Of a stretch of 64,000 bases of DNA, positions 33,173 to 43,957 are shown piece after piece. How positions within the stretch are numbered: position 1 is the first letter of the stretch; each line of letters opens with the position of its first letter. Source of the DNA: Geranomyces variabilis (lineage: Eukaryota > Chytridiomycota > Chytridiomycetes > Spizellomycetales > Powellomycetaceae); contig JADGJP010000057.1 in assembly GCA_027603065.1 (NCBI GenBank), positions 1 through 64,000 on the forward strand, in the 5' to 3' direction. A program made the translations under genes and the position numbers. Under the pieces are notes generated by a model. It did not search any database. It worked only from the letters and a program-made list of their open reading frames with translations, and was not told where the DNA came from.

Positions 33173-34401
33173 TCAGATCTTGCCGACCCCAGCGTTCTTC
33201 CTGACTTCAGCCATAGCGACGCGGCCAGTAGTGAGGGGCACTGAGTAACCTTCGTCCGCAAACGCCGCCGCAGCACCGACGTCCGTGCCCGCACTTGCAA
33301 GGATGTTGTTGTTGCGGACGCACGAGCGCTTGAGTGGCGAGGACCGGCACTCGTTATTTTTGACCGCGGGGATGTAGATCTTGCCCGTGTGTCCGAGGAT
33401 TGGCGTGTCGACATTGCTGAAAAAGTTGCCTTCGATTAGAACCGTCGCGCCCTCGTTGATATCGAATGCGTGGCCGGGAACGTTTGACCAGTAGTTGTTG
33501 ATGGCATGGAACTTTGTCGTGCTGCTGGCGTGGCCGCCGATTTTGGGTCCACGGCCGCTGATGTCGTGCAGCCAGTTTCCGTGGAAGGTGATGCTGTCGG
33601 CGGTGCCGAGGAACAGCGCGGTCCAATAGTGCGCGCCGTTGCAGCTGGCGGAAAATGCGCTGCGGCCATCAAACTCGGAGTTGCTGATTGTGACCTGGCG
33701 CGGGACACCGCCGTCGAGCGCGAGGAACTGCCGTCCGATGCGCGAGATCTTGACGTGATCGATCCAGATGTTTGTGGACTTGTCGTTAAAGTACAAAGCG
33801 TCTCCGCCCCAAATGTACTGCAGAAAAAGTTGGAAATTAATCTTGTTAGCACAAACGTTCCGACCATCATGAGCCTTTAAACCGCAAGGAAGTCTCGTTT
33901 GTTTTGTACCTGTTCGTTGATGTCGGTGATGTGAACGTTCTGAACGATGACGTTGGGCGAGCTCAACCACAGCCCTTTGCCGCGAATAACGGCGCCAGCG
34001 CCGATTCCGCGAATCGTCTTGTTGGGTCCGACAGGCATGCCACGAGTACCCGCGGTGTCGTAGGTGACTGGGATCTTGGGGTAGCTTGCAGAGCACCAGT
34101 TCACAGCGTTGATAGCATCCTGTCCGCCGTGGCCGGGACAAGTGTTGGACGTCGGGCGGCATCCTACCGCCTTTGTCGTGCCTTCGGTCTGTTTAAAGTT
34201 GTACTCGCGGTTGAGGTGAATCACGCGCGGCTGTGAGTCGGCGAGGAGTTGGGCGAGATGAGCCGGCGAGGTCGGAACGATTGGCGCTGTCTCGCCGCCG
34301 CCGGTAGTATGACGGCCATAGCCACGGGCGGTGCCTGTGAGCTTGACTTGGGCCGATGCAGCAGTCGCAAACGCGATAGTTAGGAGTGCAGCAAGTCTCA
34401 T
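33173..34401 (-). CDS. Secreted pectin lyase, polysaccharide lyase family 1
   Basis: Exons 34401-33910 and 33817-33173 give 378 aa, the usual size of fungal pectin lyase (about 380). A signal peptide (MRLAALLTIAFATAASA) starts the protein. The parallel beta-helix carries pectin-lyase-type motifs: YIWGGDALYFND, WIDHVKISRIGRQ, a Cys-flanked HYWTALFLGTAD, SGRGPK with the likely catalytic Arg, and NNYWSNVPGHAFDINEGA. These fit pectin lyase (eliminative cleavage of methylated pectin) better than calcium-dependent pectate lyase. A TATA box lies about 85 bp upstream. It faces away from the P450 across a 1-kb shared upstream region. The enzyme suggests feeding on plant material such as pollen or litter. 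Confidence 0.92.
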
Positions 34402-35436
34402 TCTTTTTCCTTTTGTTTTGTTGTTTTTATGGCTACTGGGTATTGTGCCAGTGAGGAGAAAAAGGGTATGGAGTCGACCGTTACTTTATATGCAGCCGGC
34501 GGGAAGGACGACCTTTGACTTTATACTCTCCAAGCGCACATTGGCGGCAAGAAAAGATGTCGGCCTTTCCCGCCGAGAAACAGAATGGGTTTTCCCATCC
34601 AAAGGAAGACAAATTCCGCCGGTTGGGCGGACAGCGGTCAACTGCTGATGATGACTCTGCATGCATCCAAGAGTACAAGTCCAGCGCATACAGCGCAGCG
34701 TGTGTACAGGCTTTTTTTTACGGTTTGCAGCTCAAAAAAACGTTTCGACGACGGTGAGCAGGACCCCCGCCGTTCACCTGCCGTTCGCCTGGCAGAGAGA
34801 GAGAGGCCTGCCAGAAAAAAGCGCGTGGCGTTGTGTCAAGGAGTGTGTCATAAGGTGCGTGCGTGGCCTTGAGTCACCCACCCGCCAAAAGGGAAGCTAT
34901 GGTCGCACAAGCCAGTCAGCCTGGTTCCAGCCAACGGTCAGTCGGTCGCTCTGCTGCTGATGTCACTTGTGTGACTCTTGCGTTTGCTGCGCGCGCAGCA
35001 GTCTGTGTTCCTCAGGCACGCGCCGCCACAGAGGAGCGGAGTTTTGCCGGAGAGTCACGCTCCAGGCTCGTGTCGACGTGTCTGTTGTTGCGTTCGACCC
35101 CACAGTGCCCACACACTGCCCCTTAACAACTTAACTGACTGGAAGCAAGGTCGGCGGGTAAACAGTTCTCACTTGTACTCTCGCTGTCTCTCTCCCCTCG
35201 CTCTCTCGGACTGCCCTCCTTGCCTCGTGGCGGGCGCTGCTTCGCTAGTCTAATACCACGTACACGCAGTTAGCTAGCTATTCACCACTCCCGCTTCCGC
35301 GCTTAACTTCTTATATATATTTCGAAAATGTGGCCCACTCGCGTTAGACGATTCTCATAGGCTGGCCCATTGAGTATTGCTCTTTCTGCATCATCTATAC
35401 CACATCCCTATATATTCTTCTCTACAAACCTTAACA
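34402..35436. other. Divergent intergenic region between pectin lyase and P450
   Basis: About 1 kb, no supported gene. It holds promoters for both genes, a short GA repeat near 34,795 and TATA-like motifs at about 35,310 and 35,408 on the P450 side. Confidence 0.5.
34484..34490 (-). promoter_or_regulatory. TATA box of the pectin lyase gene
   Basis: On the minus strand this reads TATAAAG, about 85 bp before the ATG at 34401, a spacing like those of the other two secreted-protein genes near the left edge. Confidence 0.5.
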
Positions 35437-37187
35437 ATGGGTCTAATCGACAGCCTCCCGTGGCACAACCCAGCGTTCACCGCTGTGGTCATCCTCTCCG
35501 CCATCGGCGTCGCCTACTACTCGCTCAAACAACCCCGCCATGCCCGCGTCCCACGCCCTGCTTGCTCGCTGCCCATCCTTGGTACCTCGCTGACCTTTCA
35601 CAAATACGCCAAAGACAAGCATTTCTACAAATGGGCGCGCGAGCAGACAAAGCTTCTGGGACCATTCTGGGACATGAATGTCATTGGCTTTCGTCCAGTG
35701 TGCTCTGACGCCCGCGAGGTCCGCAAGATGCTCACTGATGGCGATGCTTATTACCGTGGAGAAGACCCGCGTAAAGCATTTGTCGATGTCGCCAAGTATC
35801 CGCTATTCATCATTCCCTCCGGTCCCGTGTGGAAGCATCACCGCAAGCTGATTCAGCCTGCCTTTGCGCCTAGCAATATTCGTAAGGTCTTTCCCGTGTC
35901 GATTGAAAAGGCCGACAAGATGCTCGGCATCATGGGCAAGCTCACTGCTAAAGACCCAGCCACCGCCGCAGTCAACCTCTACGACTGCTTCCAGCGCGTT
36001 ACCCTCGACATTATTGGCGAAGTCGCCCTCGGCGGCCATCAATTCAACAGTCTCGACGAGCTGCTTTTTCCTCCCACCACCGCCGCCGGTGAACAACACG
36101 CTGGTAGTAACGGCTCTGTGACAAGCTTGTTTGAGGCGTTTGAAAAAGTCGTCCAGGCCGTCGGCTCCCGCTTCGGCCTACCCGAATGGTCATGGTTCCT
36201 CTCAAACTCTAGCCGCAAAGAACTCGCGCCTTCTGCCGCAGCAACCCAAGAACTCGCCCGCTCAATGATCGACAAGCGCCGCCGTGAGCTTAACGAAGAA
36301 GTCGCCCAGGGAATCATCCGCGACAAGAAAGACTACGACGTCATGGACCGTGTGCTGATCCCGAATGCCGACGGCGAGCTGCTTTCCACAGATGAGATTG
36401 TGGATGAGGTTATTGGCTTTGTTCTCGCGGGACACGAGACCTCGTCGAATGCGGTGACTTTTGCGTTGTGGCATTTGATGATGCATAAGAATGTGATGGA
36501 CAAGCTGATGGAGGAGATTTTGCGTGTGCTTGGCCCGCGTGGCGAGCCCACCGCTGAGCGACTCAAGGAAATGCCATACCTCGACATGGTTTTCAAGGTA
36601 GGCGAAAGCGAACGCAGTTGCGTGTGCGGCAGTGTAACCTAGAGCCTACGCTCACGCATTTTCTCGTTTCTTTTACTGCAGGAGAGCCTTCGTCTCAAGT
36701 CGCCCGTTCCCGCGTTCCAGCGCTCGACGGCGCGAGACACAGTCATTTGCGGCTACCACGTTCCCAAGGACACGGGCATCATGATCAACATTGGCTCAAT
36801 CCATATTGACCCAGAGCTGTGGGGTCCCGACGCAGAGGAGTTCATACCCGAACGGTGGGAGGACAAGGCCAAGATGTCCGAGCTGGAAAAGCTAGGCGCG
36901 TATCTGCCGTTTGGCGGTGGGCCCATGATGTGTGTTGGCATGAAGGTGGCGATCCCTGAAATCAAGGTACGGCGGAACATGGGGGAATATGTTTCTTGTT
37001 TTCCTTGCTGCATATCTGACGCTTCTATTGTCTACCTTTTCTTCATTGCGAACAGATTATTATGGTCCGCTTGCTGCAACACTTTGAGCCGTCGCTGCGT
37101 CCTGGACAAGACTTTTCCTGGACGATCGATGGTCTCACTGCCGGGTTCCGTCAGGGCGTATGGACTCATCTCCGTCCTCGTGCGTGA
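35437..37187 (+). CDS. Cytochrome P450 monooxygenase
   Basis: Exons 35437-36597, 36682-36966 and 37056-37187 give 525 aa. The start is the Met of MGLIDSLPWHN, before a single membrane anchor; a Met 20 codons upstream is less likely. Seen motifs: C-helix WKHHR (WxxxR), I-helix AGHETSS, K-helix ESLR (ExxR), PERW, and the heme loop PFGGGPMMCVG with the Cys ligand. The heme loop has Met where the family consensus (FxxGxRxC) has Arg. It resembles class II microsomal P450s of the CYP4-like clan, which hydroxylate lipophilic substrates with electrons from P450 reductase. Substrate unknown. Confidence 0.92.
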
Positions 37188-37408
37188 AGAAGCAGCGCTC
37201 GGCAAGACAAACAATACATATCGCTGTCAGACAATAGTAAAAGTAAAGATTCTCATTTGGTCACGTGACTTGCTGGAGCACTTAGTGTCACAGTGGGCGA
37301 GTCAGTCGCCGTCTTATAAAGACGCCGGCCCGCGCAGAGCGCCCGCATTCACCCCACCCCAGTCATCTCATTCCATCGCCATTTCACTCAGTCTCGCACC
37401 CGCCACCA

Positions 37409-38068
37409 ATGTTCGCTTCCACGCCTGTTTCCAAGAAAGTTCGTGCCGACGAGGGGTCCCCTCAGTCTCCCATTGACCTGCAGCGCCAGACCCTCGCAAA
37501 GTGAGTCAGCGACGTCTTTGTGCCCTCTGCGTTTTACGCGCGCGTCGGGGCGCAAGCCCCAGCAGCAAGCCCTCCGGCTGCGCTTGCTCTTCCTTCCTGC
37601 TGCGTTCAGCAGCCCATTACAACCCGCTCATAGCCACGCTCTTACCTAACTTGCTGACCCGCAATGCCCTCGTCCTCTCTTCTCCCTCCCTTGCTGCTGC
37701 TGTGTGTGTCCGCTCGTTCAGCCTTGGCATGCGCGTGAGAAAATGTGAGTTTTTCAACTGTGCCAAGTCCTTGAAGCTCCCTTTGCGGTGCAAAGCGCAT
37801 TCCCACGCTCACCCCATTCTCTGTCCTCCTTCTTGTAGCCGTATACGACGGCTACCAGACCGGCGCCAAAAAACCCATCTACGGCATGCCTAGCTCCACA
37901 GATGTCTCGCCGCAAAAGCCCGGCGAGGGCGGCATTCAGCAGGCCTTTAACTACCAGCAACAACACTACCAACAGCAGCAGCAATTCCAGCAGCAGCAAG
38001 CGGCACAGGCTCCCAACCCCAAGAAGCGAGGGCTTATCTCGGACTACTTTGCAACCGGGCAGCAGTGA
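37409..38068 (+). CDS. Small Spd1/Dif1-like protein with a PIP-degron-like C-terminus
   Basis: Exons 37409-37500, 37722-37744 and 37839-38068 give 114 aa; the middle exon is only 23 bp. Residues 31-44 read NLGMRVRKSVYDGY, resembling the Hug motif of yeast ribonucleotide reductase regulators (Spd1, Dif1, Hug1). A Gln-rich stretch follows. The C-terminus KKRGLISDYF (residues 100-109) resembles a PCNA-interacting box with the Ser/Thr-Asp pair used in Cdt2 degrons, but with Arg in place of Gln. Fission yeast Spd1 restrains ribonucleotide reductase and is destroyed through PCNA and CRL4-Cdt2. Function here is inferred from short motifs; gene structure is well supported by donors GTGAGT and frame. 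Confidence 0.6.
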
Positions 38069-38740
38069 AAGGCACAGCGCAAAACGCGCGCGCAACGCAC
38101 GCACGCACGCACGGTGAACTCCGGATGAGCGACCCGCGCGCCTCCAGTTTACCAACACAATATGTACAGATCATTTTTTCGGTGTTCGAAGACTCTTTTG
38201 CAGAGACTTATGAAAGAGGAGGGAACGGGAGGGGCATCGTATCATGATGTTCTCGAAGCCAAACACCCCCCTCCTCTACCTCCCACCCTTCCCTTTTTGC
38301 ATATTTCTCGGATGCTTTCTCGAGTTTTCTTCCGCTGGCCTAAGACGCCTGCTCATGGGTCCTTTAGTGACGGAGGGAGTCAATCATTCATACCCACTCC
38401 CCATCTGCCTCCCAGATACCCAATATTCTCTTTCGCGGATATGTTTCCGCTTTTCCCGTGATAAACAATTTTTAAAGTGAAGTTAGTTGCGTCGGCGATC
38501 GGAATACCGATTTTCGTTATTCTTTCCAGGTTCCATATGGAACGCCGAAAACGTGGCCGGTTGCCCATGTTAAAATTAGTCATACTTTGTAAAGCGAGCG
38601 CGCGTTTTTCCTAACAAACTCCGCTCGACTAGAGCCTTGTTACAGCCAGACACTCGGGGGCAGGGCCGTGAGCGGAGTTCAAGAATGTTGACCATCCGAC
38701 TTTAGCCCTCGATGTTGCGGGGATAAAGAATGATCATGGA
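38069..38740. other. Intergenic region with small palindromes
   Basis: 672 bp without a supported gene. It contains a perfect 14-bp palindrome GTTCCATATGGAAC at 38530-38543 and, close by, an inverted repeat ATCGG-N4-CCGAT. These could be binding sites of dimeric regulators. Confidence 0.45.
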
Positions 38741-39806
38741 GTGCAGGTATCCATAAAGCGAGGGAAGAGGACCACAATAATCGCTTTGTCTTCCTTCTTC
38801 TGCTGTCCCCACTCAACTCACATGTCGGCATTCATCGGCCCGTTTTGCGCACTGCCAATGCAAGACCCCGTGCTAGCATGGAAGCATAACCCGACAGCGA
38901 CGTCAGCCCAGACAGCACGACAGACAACCAAGCGAGTGAACGAGGATCATCGCGTTGGTGCAAAAATGACAGCGGCCAAGGCTACTACTACCCATTCTGG
39001 CCACGCTCCGCATCGCCCAGCGAGCGCCACCACGATGTACTCGTCGTCGGCATCGCTTGCGTCGGCGTCATCTTCGGCTAACTCCTCGCCATCGGGAAGC
39101 AGACCGCATTCGTCGTCGTACTCGTCCAACTCCAAATCCTCGGCTTCGACAGCATCGTCTTCTACCTCGTCTTTATCTTCGCCTCCCACCCCGTCATCCC
39201 TCCACATCGAACTTCTCTGCGTACCTTACGATTTCGCACCAGACGCCTTACCCGCACCCCAGACCCACGTCTCGCTTCCCAAAAAATTAACCCAGACAAC
39301 CGTCTCCGATGTCTGCAGCTACGCTCTCCGCTGCCCGGCGTTCAGACCGTATTTGAACGCGCTGCAGATGAAGAACCAGGAGTTGAGGATTAGTCTGTGT
39401 CTTGCGCAGCCGAGGGTTGTGGGAGGACGTGGGATGGATTGTGGAAAAAGATTGAGGAGTGGGATGCCGGGTGTTCATGCGTCGACGGAGGAGTTGACGT
39501 TGGATATGGTTGGAGTTGGCAGTGGCGGTGGTGGAAATGTTGGTGGGGCGGCAGATGGCGGGAATCGAGTCTGGTGCCTTGTGGAAGTGGATCATCCTCA
39601 AAAGACGAAACGCTCGGTGAGTACCTTTTTCATTGTAAACTGAACAGCAATTTTTTGTTTTTAGTGCTTTCTCATACCATTTTTTTCGGTAGAGGGAATC
39701 GCTCGTGGACGGCCTAAAGACCGCATTCAAAAAATCCGACTTTCGCTTTGGAGGCATGATGAAGTTTGGAAATGCTGGGAAAATCGGAATCCTTAATACT
39801 GTCTGA
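38741..39806 (+). CDS. Unrecognised Ser-rich protein
   Basis: Exons 38741-39616 and 39693-39806 give 329 aa. An alternative start at 38822 (MSAFIGPF) would give 302 aa. The donor GTGAGT and the exon 2 frame, ending GKIGILNTV, are convincing. A Ser-rich low-complexity stretch covers about residues 95-150. It is followed by a probably folded part (LHIELLCVPYDFAPDALP, then VSDVCSYALRCPAFRPYL), a Gly-rich loop, and VWCLVEVDHPQKTKRSRESL. No family was recognised and there is no signal peptide. Confidence 0.6.
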
Positions 39807-40081
39807 AGAGAGAAGGGAACAGAAAATTAGCAACAAACTTCCCTTTTGTTTTGGCTATAGATTAATGTTGGAAATGTATATTTGAGCTTCAGAGGCGGAG
39901 GTGGTTTAGTGCGTTGTATTTTTTCGATAGCTTGAAGGGATCTGGGCGCGTGGCGCAGGGCAGTGCTGCTCAAAAACATCCTACCGTTCCTTCTAGCAAA
40001 GAATGCATACAAAGTCTCGCTTAAAGGCATCAGCTTTTCTATTCTTTGTTGCGCTAAGAGGTTTTGTGATAACCGCAGCCA

Positions 40082-41641
40082 ATGGGAGTGCGCAGGTCGT
40101 CTCGCCTTGCTGGCAGGCCGGCACCCAGCCCGGTGGCCATCAAGGCCATCAACCACACTGCCCAAACGCCAGAGAGGGCTGCGCTGCTTCGTCAAGCAAG
40201 GTCATTTCACTGTCCCGTATCCCGCGCATACAAGGGATTGCCGATGTTCAATTGCCTACTGAAATTTTTCGACCTTTCTCCCATTCATAGAAACCTGGAA
40301 CGAGACATTACTCGGTCGGCATATGAGATATGCTACCACCTGAACTGGCTGCCTGAAGAACTCTTTTTCCAAGACACAGCCGTACAGCATATTGCTGCAA
40401 CGGTAGTCGCTGAACGGCTGCTGGTGCCGAGAGACAAAGAATTCTACAACTGCGTGAGCCAAACGCCTGCTGATTTGGCAGGTGGACGGAAATTTGATGT
40501 CGCTACCGACTCGCGGCCTGTTGCCAGCCCGCCGAATAGCTCAGTCTTCAAGACTTTCTGCAATGAGCCGCCGCTTTCGCGAGCGCCAGAGCCATTGGGA
40601 GCAACCTCGCACGTCAAATCACGGCCGATTTACGTGCCATCTGATTCCGACAGCGCGGGTCGCGCCCCGTTTTCTCGCAAAAAACGTTTGCGCCAAAATT
40701 GCGTGCCATCTGATTCCGACAGCGATGACTGTGTCTCCTTCCCTATTAAACGAAACCTACGCTCAAAGCGTCGTCCACCGCAAATGACTGCGCCATCGTT
40801 TTCCAGTCATGCGGCCAAAAACAAAAGTGAGCCAATTGGGATCGCCACAAATTCGCCGTCATTGGACAGTGGTACCTCGGACAGCGATGCAAACTTTGAA
40901 TTGAGCTATGTCAATTCGCCATCGATGGCTTCGTCATCGTTGTCTCCCATTACCAGCTCCCGAAAATCTATCAAGTCGTCCGTCAAAGCGAGAACGAAGA
41001 CTCGCTCCTCGCGTTCGCGTGTGTCAGACAGTACCGGTGCCTTACGCTCAGCTCTTCGTCTCCGCAAACGCCAAGCCACGAAATGGGTGTCTCGCCAGTG
41101 CGAGGTTCGACCAAAATGTCGATGCGCGAAAAAATCCTCAAACACTCCTACATCTCGATTCCCTGTCCCATCAGCAGCCGCGTTACGCCTCGAACACTCC
41201 CCTGCCCGCTCAGCGACTCCATCCGAATACACCCGCTACCGCGATACTCCGTGGCTGCAGGTCGGCGAAACCATTTTCTTGCGCCCCCCGTCATCCACAA
41301 ACACTTCCTCCTCACAGCACGGCTACGATCTCGGCATTTGCGCGGCCGCAACCTGCGACCGCGACTGGTTCGCGCCCATTCACGTACGGATGATGACATA
41401 CCGCAGCCGTAATCACAACGGAGCAACGTATTTCCTACCGTCCGACGCGCCAGTATGCAAGCGCTCCGTGGCTGATACGATGGACGATTTGGTCGAGAAT
41501 GAACGCCGCATATTGAAGGTTCACTGGGATGATGGGGATGTGAAGTTGGAAATGCATGGAAAGAGCTATTTTGTGGACTATGAGCTCGATGCGGCGTATT
41601 TGAAGATTGCGCAGGCAAATTGGGCCGACCGCAAGTACTAG
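40082..41641 (+). CDS. Unrecognised, probably nuclear, Ser/basic-rich protein
   Basis: A single frame of 519 aa. The N-terminus is basic (MGVRRSSRLAGR). Residues 55-120 look folded (helical, with NLERDITRSAYEICYHLNWL). The middle third is Ser/Arg/Lys-rich with two copies of VPSDSDS, each followed by basic clusters; these resemble CK2-phosphorylated or SUMO-interacting acidic motifs. The last 130 residues are again folded, with WLQVGETIFLRPP, a Trp-rich segment and RILKVHWDDGDVKLEMHG. The layout fits a chromatin-associated protein, but this is inference only. No homolog was recognised. Confidence 0.6.
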   Translation: MGVRRSSRLAGRPAPSPVAIKAINHTAQTPERAALLRQARSFHCPVSRAYKGLPMFNCLLKFFDLSPIHRNLERDITRSAYEICYHLNWLPEELFFQDTAVQHIAATVVAERLLVPRDKEFYNCVSQTPADLAGGRKFDVATDSRPVASPPNSSVFKTFCNEPPLSRAPEPLGATSHVKSRPIYVPSDSDSAGRAPFSRKKRLRQNCVPSDSDSDDCVSFPIKRNLRSKRRPPQMTAPSFSSHAAKNKSEPIGIATNSPSLDSGTSDSDANFELSYVNSPSMASSSLSPITSSRKSIKSSVKARTKTRSSRSRVSDSTGALRSALRLRKRQATKWVSRQCEVRPKCRCAKKSSNTPTSRFPVPSAAALRLEHSPARSATPSEYTRYRDTPWLQVGETIFLRPPSSTNTSSSQHGYDLGICAAATCDRDWFAPIHVRMMTYRSRNHNGATYFLPSDAPVCKRSVADTMDDLVENERRILKVHWDDGDVKLEMHGKSYFVDYELDAAYLKIAQANWADRKY

Positions 41642-42045
41642 GTAGATGACACACAACACTTTTGCGTGGAGCCCTGTTGGAGGGCCCAGGAAAAAAGAAC
41701 AAGAAACACAGAGCCAGGGCAAAACAATTGAAATGAAATGGAAATTTTGCCCTTTGAGAAAACATATCTTAGCAGAGTTTGGGCGACAAACTACCGGCAC
41801 GGGGCGGGATAGGGTGCAGCAGCTTACGAGCGAGTCATCATGACTCACATTTACAGGCTCGCTGCCCTCAGAGAGACAGCACCTTTAGAACCACTAAACA
41901 AACAATCTCCCCGCGGGGAGCGGTATATTGATAAAGCAATAGATGTGCAGTCTTTATGCATGGTATTTAGATCTGTAAACAGTTCTACAAAAGATATCTT
42001 GTGTGCAACAACAATGTGGAGGCGCCTCCGTTTTCGATTTGTTTT
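41642..42045. other. Convergent intergenic region
   Basis: 404 bp between two converging 3' ends. Nothing recognisable is seen. Confidence 0.5.
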
Positions 42046-43744
42046 TCACCAATGTGACGGGAATGTCGCACTTTTGGGCTCAAGAATCTCGTAGCGCATA
42101 TATCCTGCTTCCAACAGTCGACATGTCGTGGTGACCACCCTTGGTGACGTCGAATTGCATTGAGTGTTATTCTTATAAACGGAAAGCTCTCTCGATGAGG
42201 GATTGAACTGCCACGTGCTGTTTTCAGCGCCGCCTACAGTCGTTACAGTACGGAGCCCATTTGCAGCCCATTTTAGTCCGGTCGAGACGGGTCCCGAATA
42301 AGGGCGACAGCCGACGAGATTGCCGGCTGGTAATCCAGACGCAGTGACCTGAGAGCAGTTATTGCTCTGAGCAGGCCAAATGACGCTGTACAGGCTAGTG
42401 TTCATAGGTCAGATAAGAGCTGCAAGCGCGGTTGTTCGCCTTTGCTGTTCTAAGCATACCTTTCCCCGTAAAAAAGGACATCCGACCAGGAAGTTCCAGG
42501 CACACATGTTGATCTGGCACTTCCGCCGTCGATAGTGTTAATGCAAACATCTTGAGATCCATCCGCAAAGCAGGGCAGAGTCAAATAAAGAGCAAGGTAC
42601 CAGGAAGAAGGTTTTCCCTGACATCCGGGAGCTGTGTAGTAAGCTCGTGCACCAGCGTGGGGGATATCAGGATTCGATGGTGCAGTAGAAGTTGGATTCT
42701 CAGAAGGGGTTCCCCCTGGAGCGGACGGGGTTGGTGAAGCAGATGGAGTCGCATCTGGGGGCGCCAAAATGGAATCACTGCTGGCCGATTGTCGCTTTTT
42801 CGTAGCGACGACGACTCCCACAACTGTAGCAATAATGACGAGGACAAAGAGAAGCCCAACAACAAGCCATTTGCGCCGCAAGTAAAACGGAGCCGCCGTG
42901 GTATGCGTAACCGCATCTAACGTTTGTTCGCCATTGCCGATTTTGTGGCTAATGGTCAAAGGCGCGACTGGCGAGTACTTGTGGTGCTCAGTGTTGGCGG
43001 GCCCAGACGCTGTGACGGACACCCGATTCATAAAGTCTTCGTACGTCGTTGGTCGCGAATTCAGTTCGCCGATTTCGGAGTGTATGATCTCTGGTAGTGC
43101 CTGCTGTGCACTAGTCGGCAAGGAAGTCCGCACTGCGTCTACATGCACCTCTGGTTGCGGGTAATTGGGAGTTCCATCATCACCGAAGCGGGACGATGAT
43201 TCGGCAATTGCGGATGGAGCAAGGACCTTTCCGTCTGCTTTAAAACCAGGAACGCCAAGGATTAGTGACGTTTGTATGGAGCAACATTTGCATACATCTC
43301 TGTTTGTTATGACTCACCTAATGCAACGTCACTCGGGGCTGGGGTCTCGTCTCCGTAAGCCGGCGGCATTGCATAGTCAGAATCTATTCCACCGGGCAGG
43401 CGGACCAAGACATGCAGGCTGCTGTTAGCGAGATTTGGAATCCACTGAGAGACAGGGTTCATTGTCTCTGGCAACCGCGTCAACGCGAAGATGGCGGCCG
43501 GGTCATCGTGGACATAGTTGACACGGAGCCGCTCGTCGTCCTCGTGAAGGGCCTCATCGACACGGTAAACATCAAGGATATCTGCGCTGGGGCTGTTCGG
43601 GTCGATGCCCAGCCGAGAGGCAATCTGCAGCCGGACATGAGCTAGCGGCACGTCGAGCCCGGCGAGCCGCACAGTGAAAACGCGGTATCCGCCGGATGGA
43701 GCTGCGACAACGCCATAGAGAGGAAGTGCTTCTGCCGTGCTCAT
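42046..43744 (-). CDS. Single-pass membrane protein with Crinkler-like N-terminal domain
   Basis: Exons 43744-43318, 43237-42460 and 42394-42046 give 517 aa; the exon 2 acceptor could shift by 3 bp (NAGNAG). Residues 1-125 include DILDVYRVDEALHEDD, ALTRLPETMNPVSQWIP and LHVLVRLPGG. These resemble the ubiquitin-like header of Crinkler (CRN) proteins known from oomycetes and chytrids. A Pro/Ser-rich linker follows, then a transmembrane segment at about residues 266-287 (WLVVGLLFVLVIIATVVG, flanked by RRK and KKRQ). The C-terminal half has several Cys and N-glycosylation sequons (NNCS, NSTW, NNTQ). There is no N-terminal signal peptide, so a type II orientation is likely. Architecture is clear; the CRN relation is inferred from short motifs. 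Confidence 0.7.
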
Positions 43745-43957
43745 TGGAGGAACGAGTATTTTGGCCTGAGTCAGAACCGGGAGAGCCGGACGCTCGCTGT
43801 GATGGCGACGGCCGGCAGAGTCCGGGCAGACGCCCGCATCGTGCTTGGGTACTCAGCCTTGAAAGCTGCGGCGACGGGCGCGTGAAAATAGTTGTAAAGT
43901 TTCGTCCAGCCGCGGGCGGCAAGTGGCTCAGTGGCTTTTTGTACACATTTTATATTG

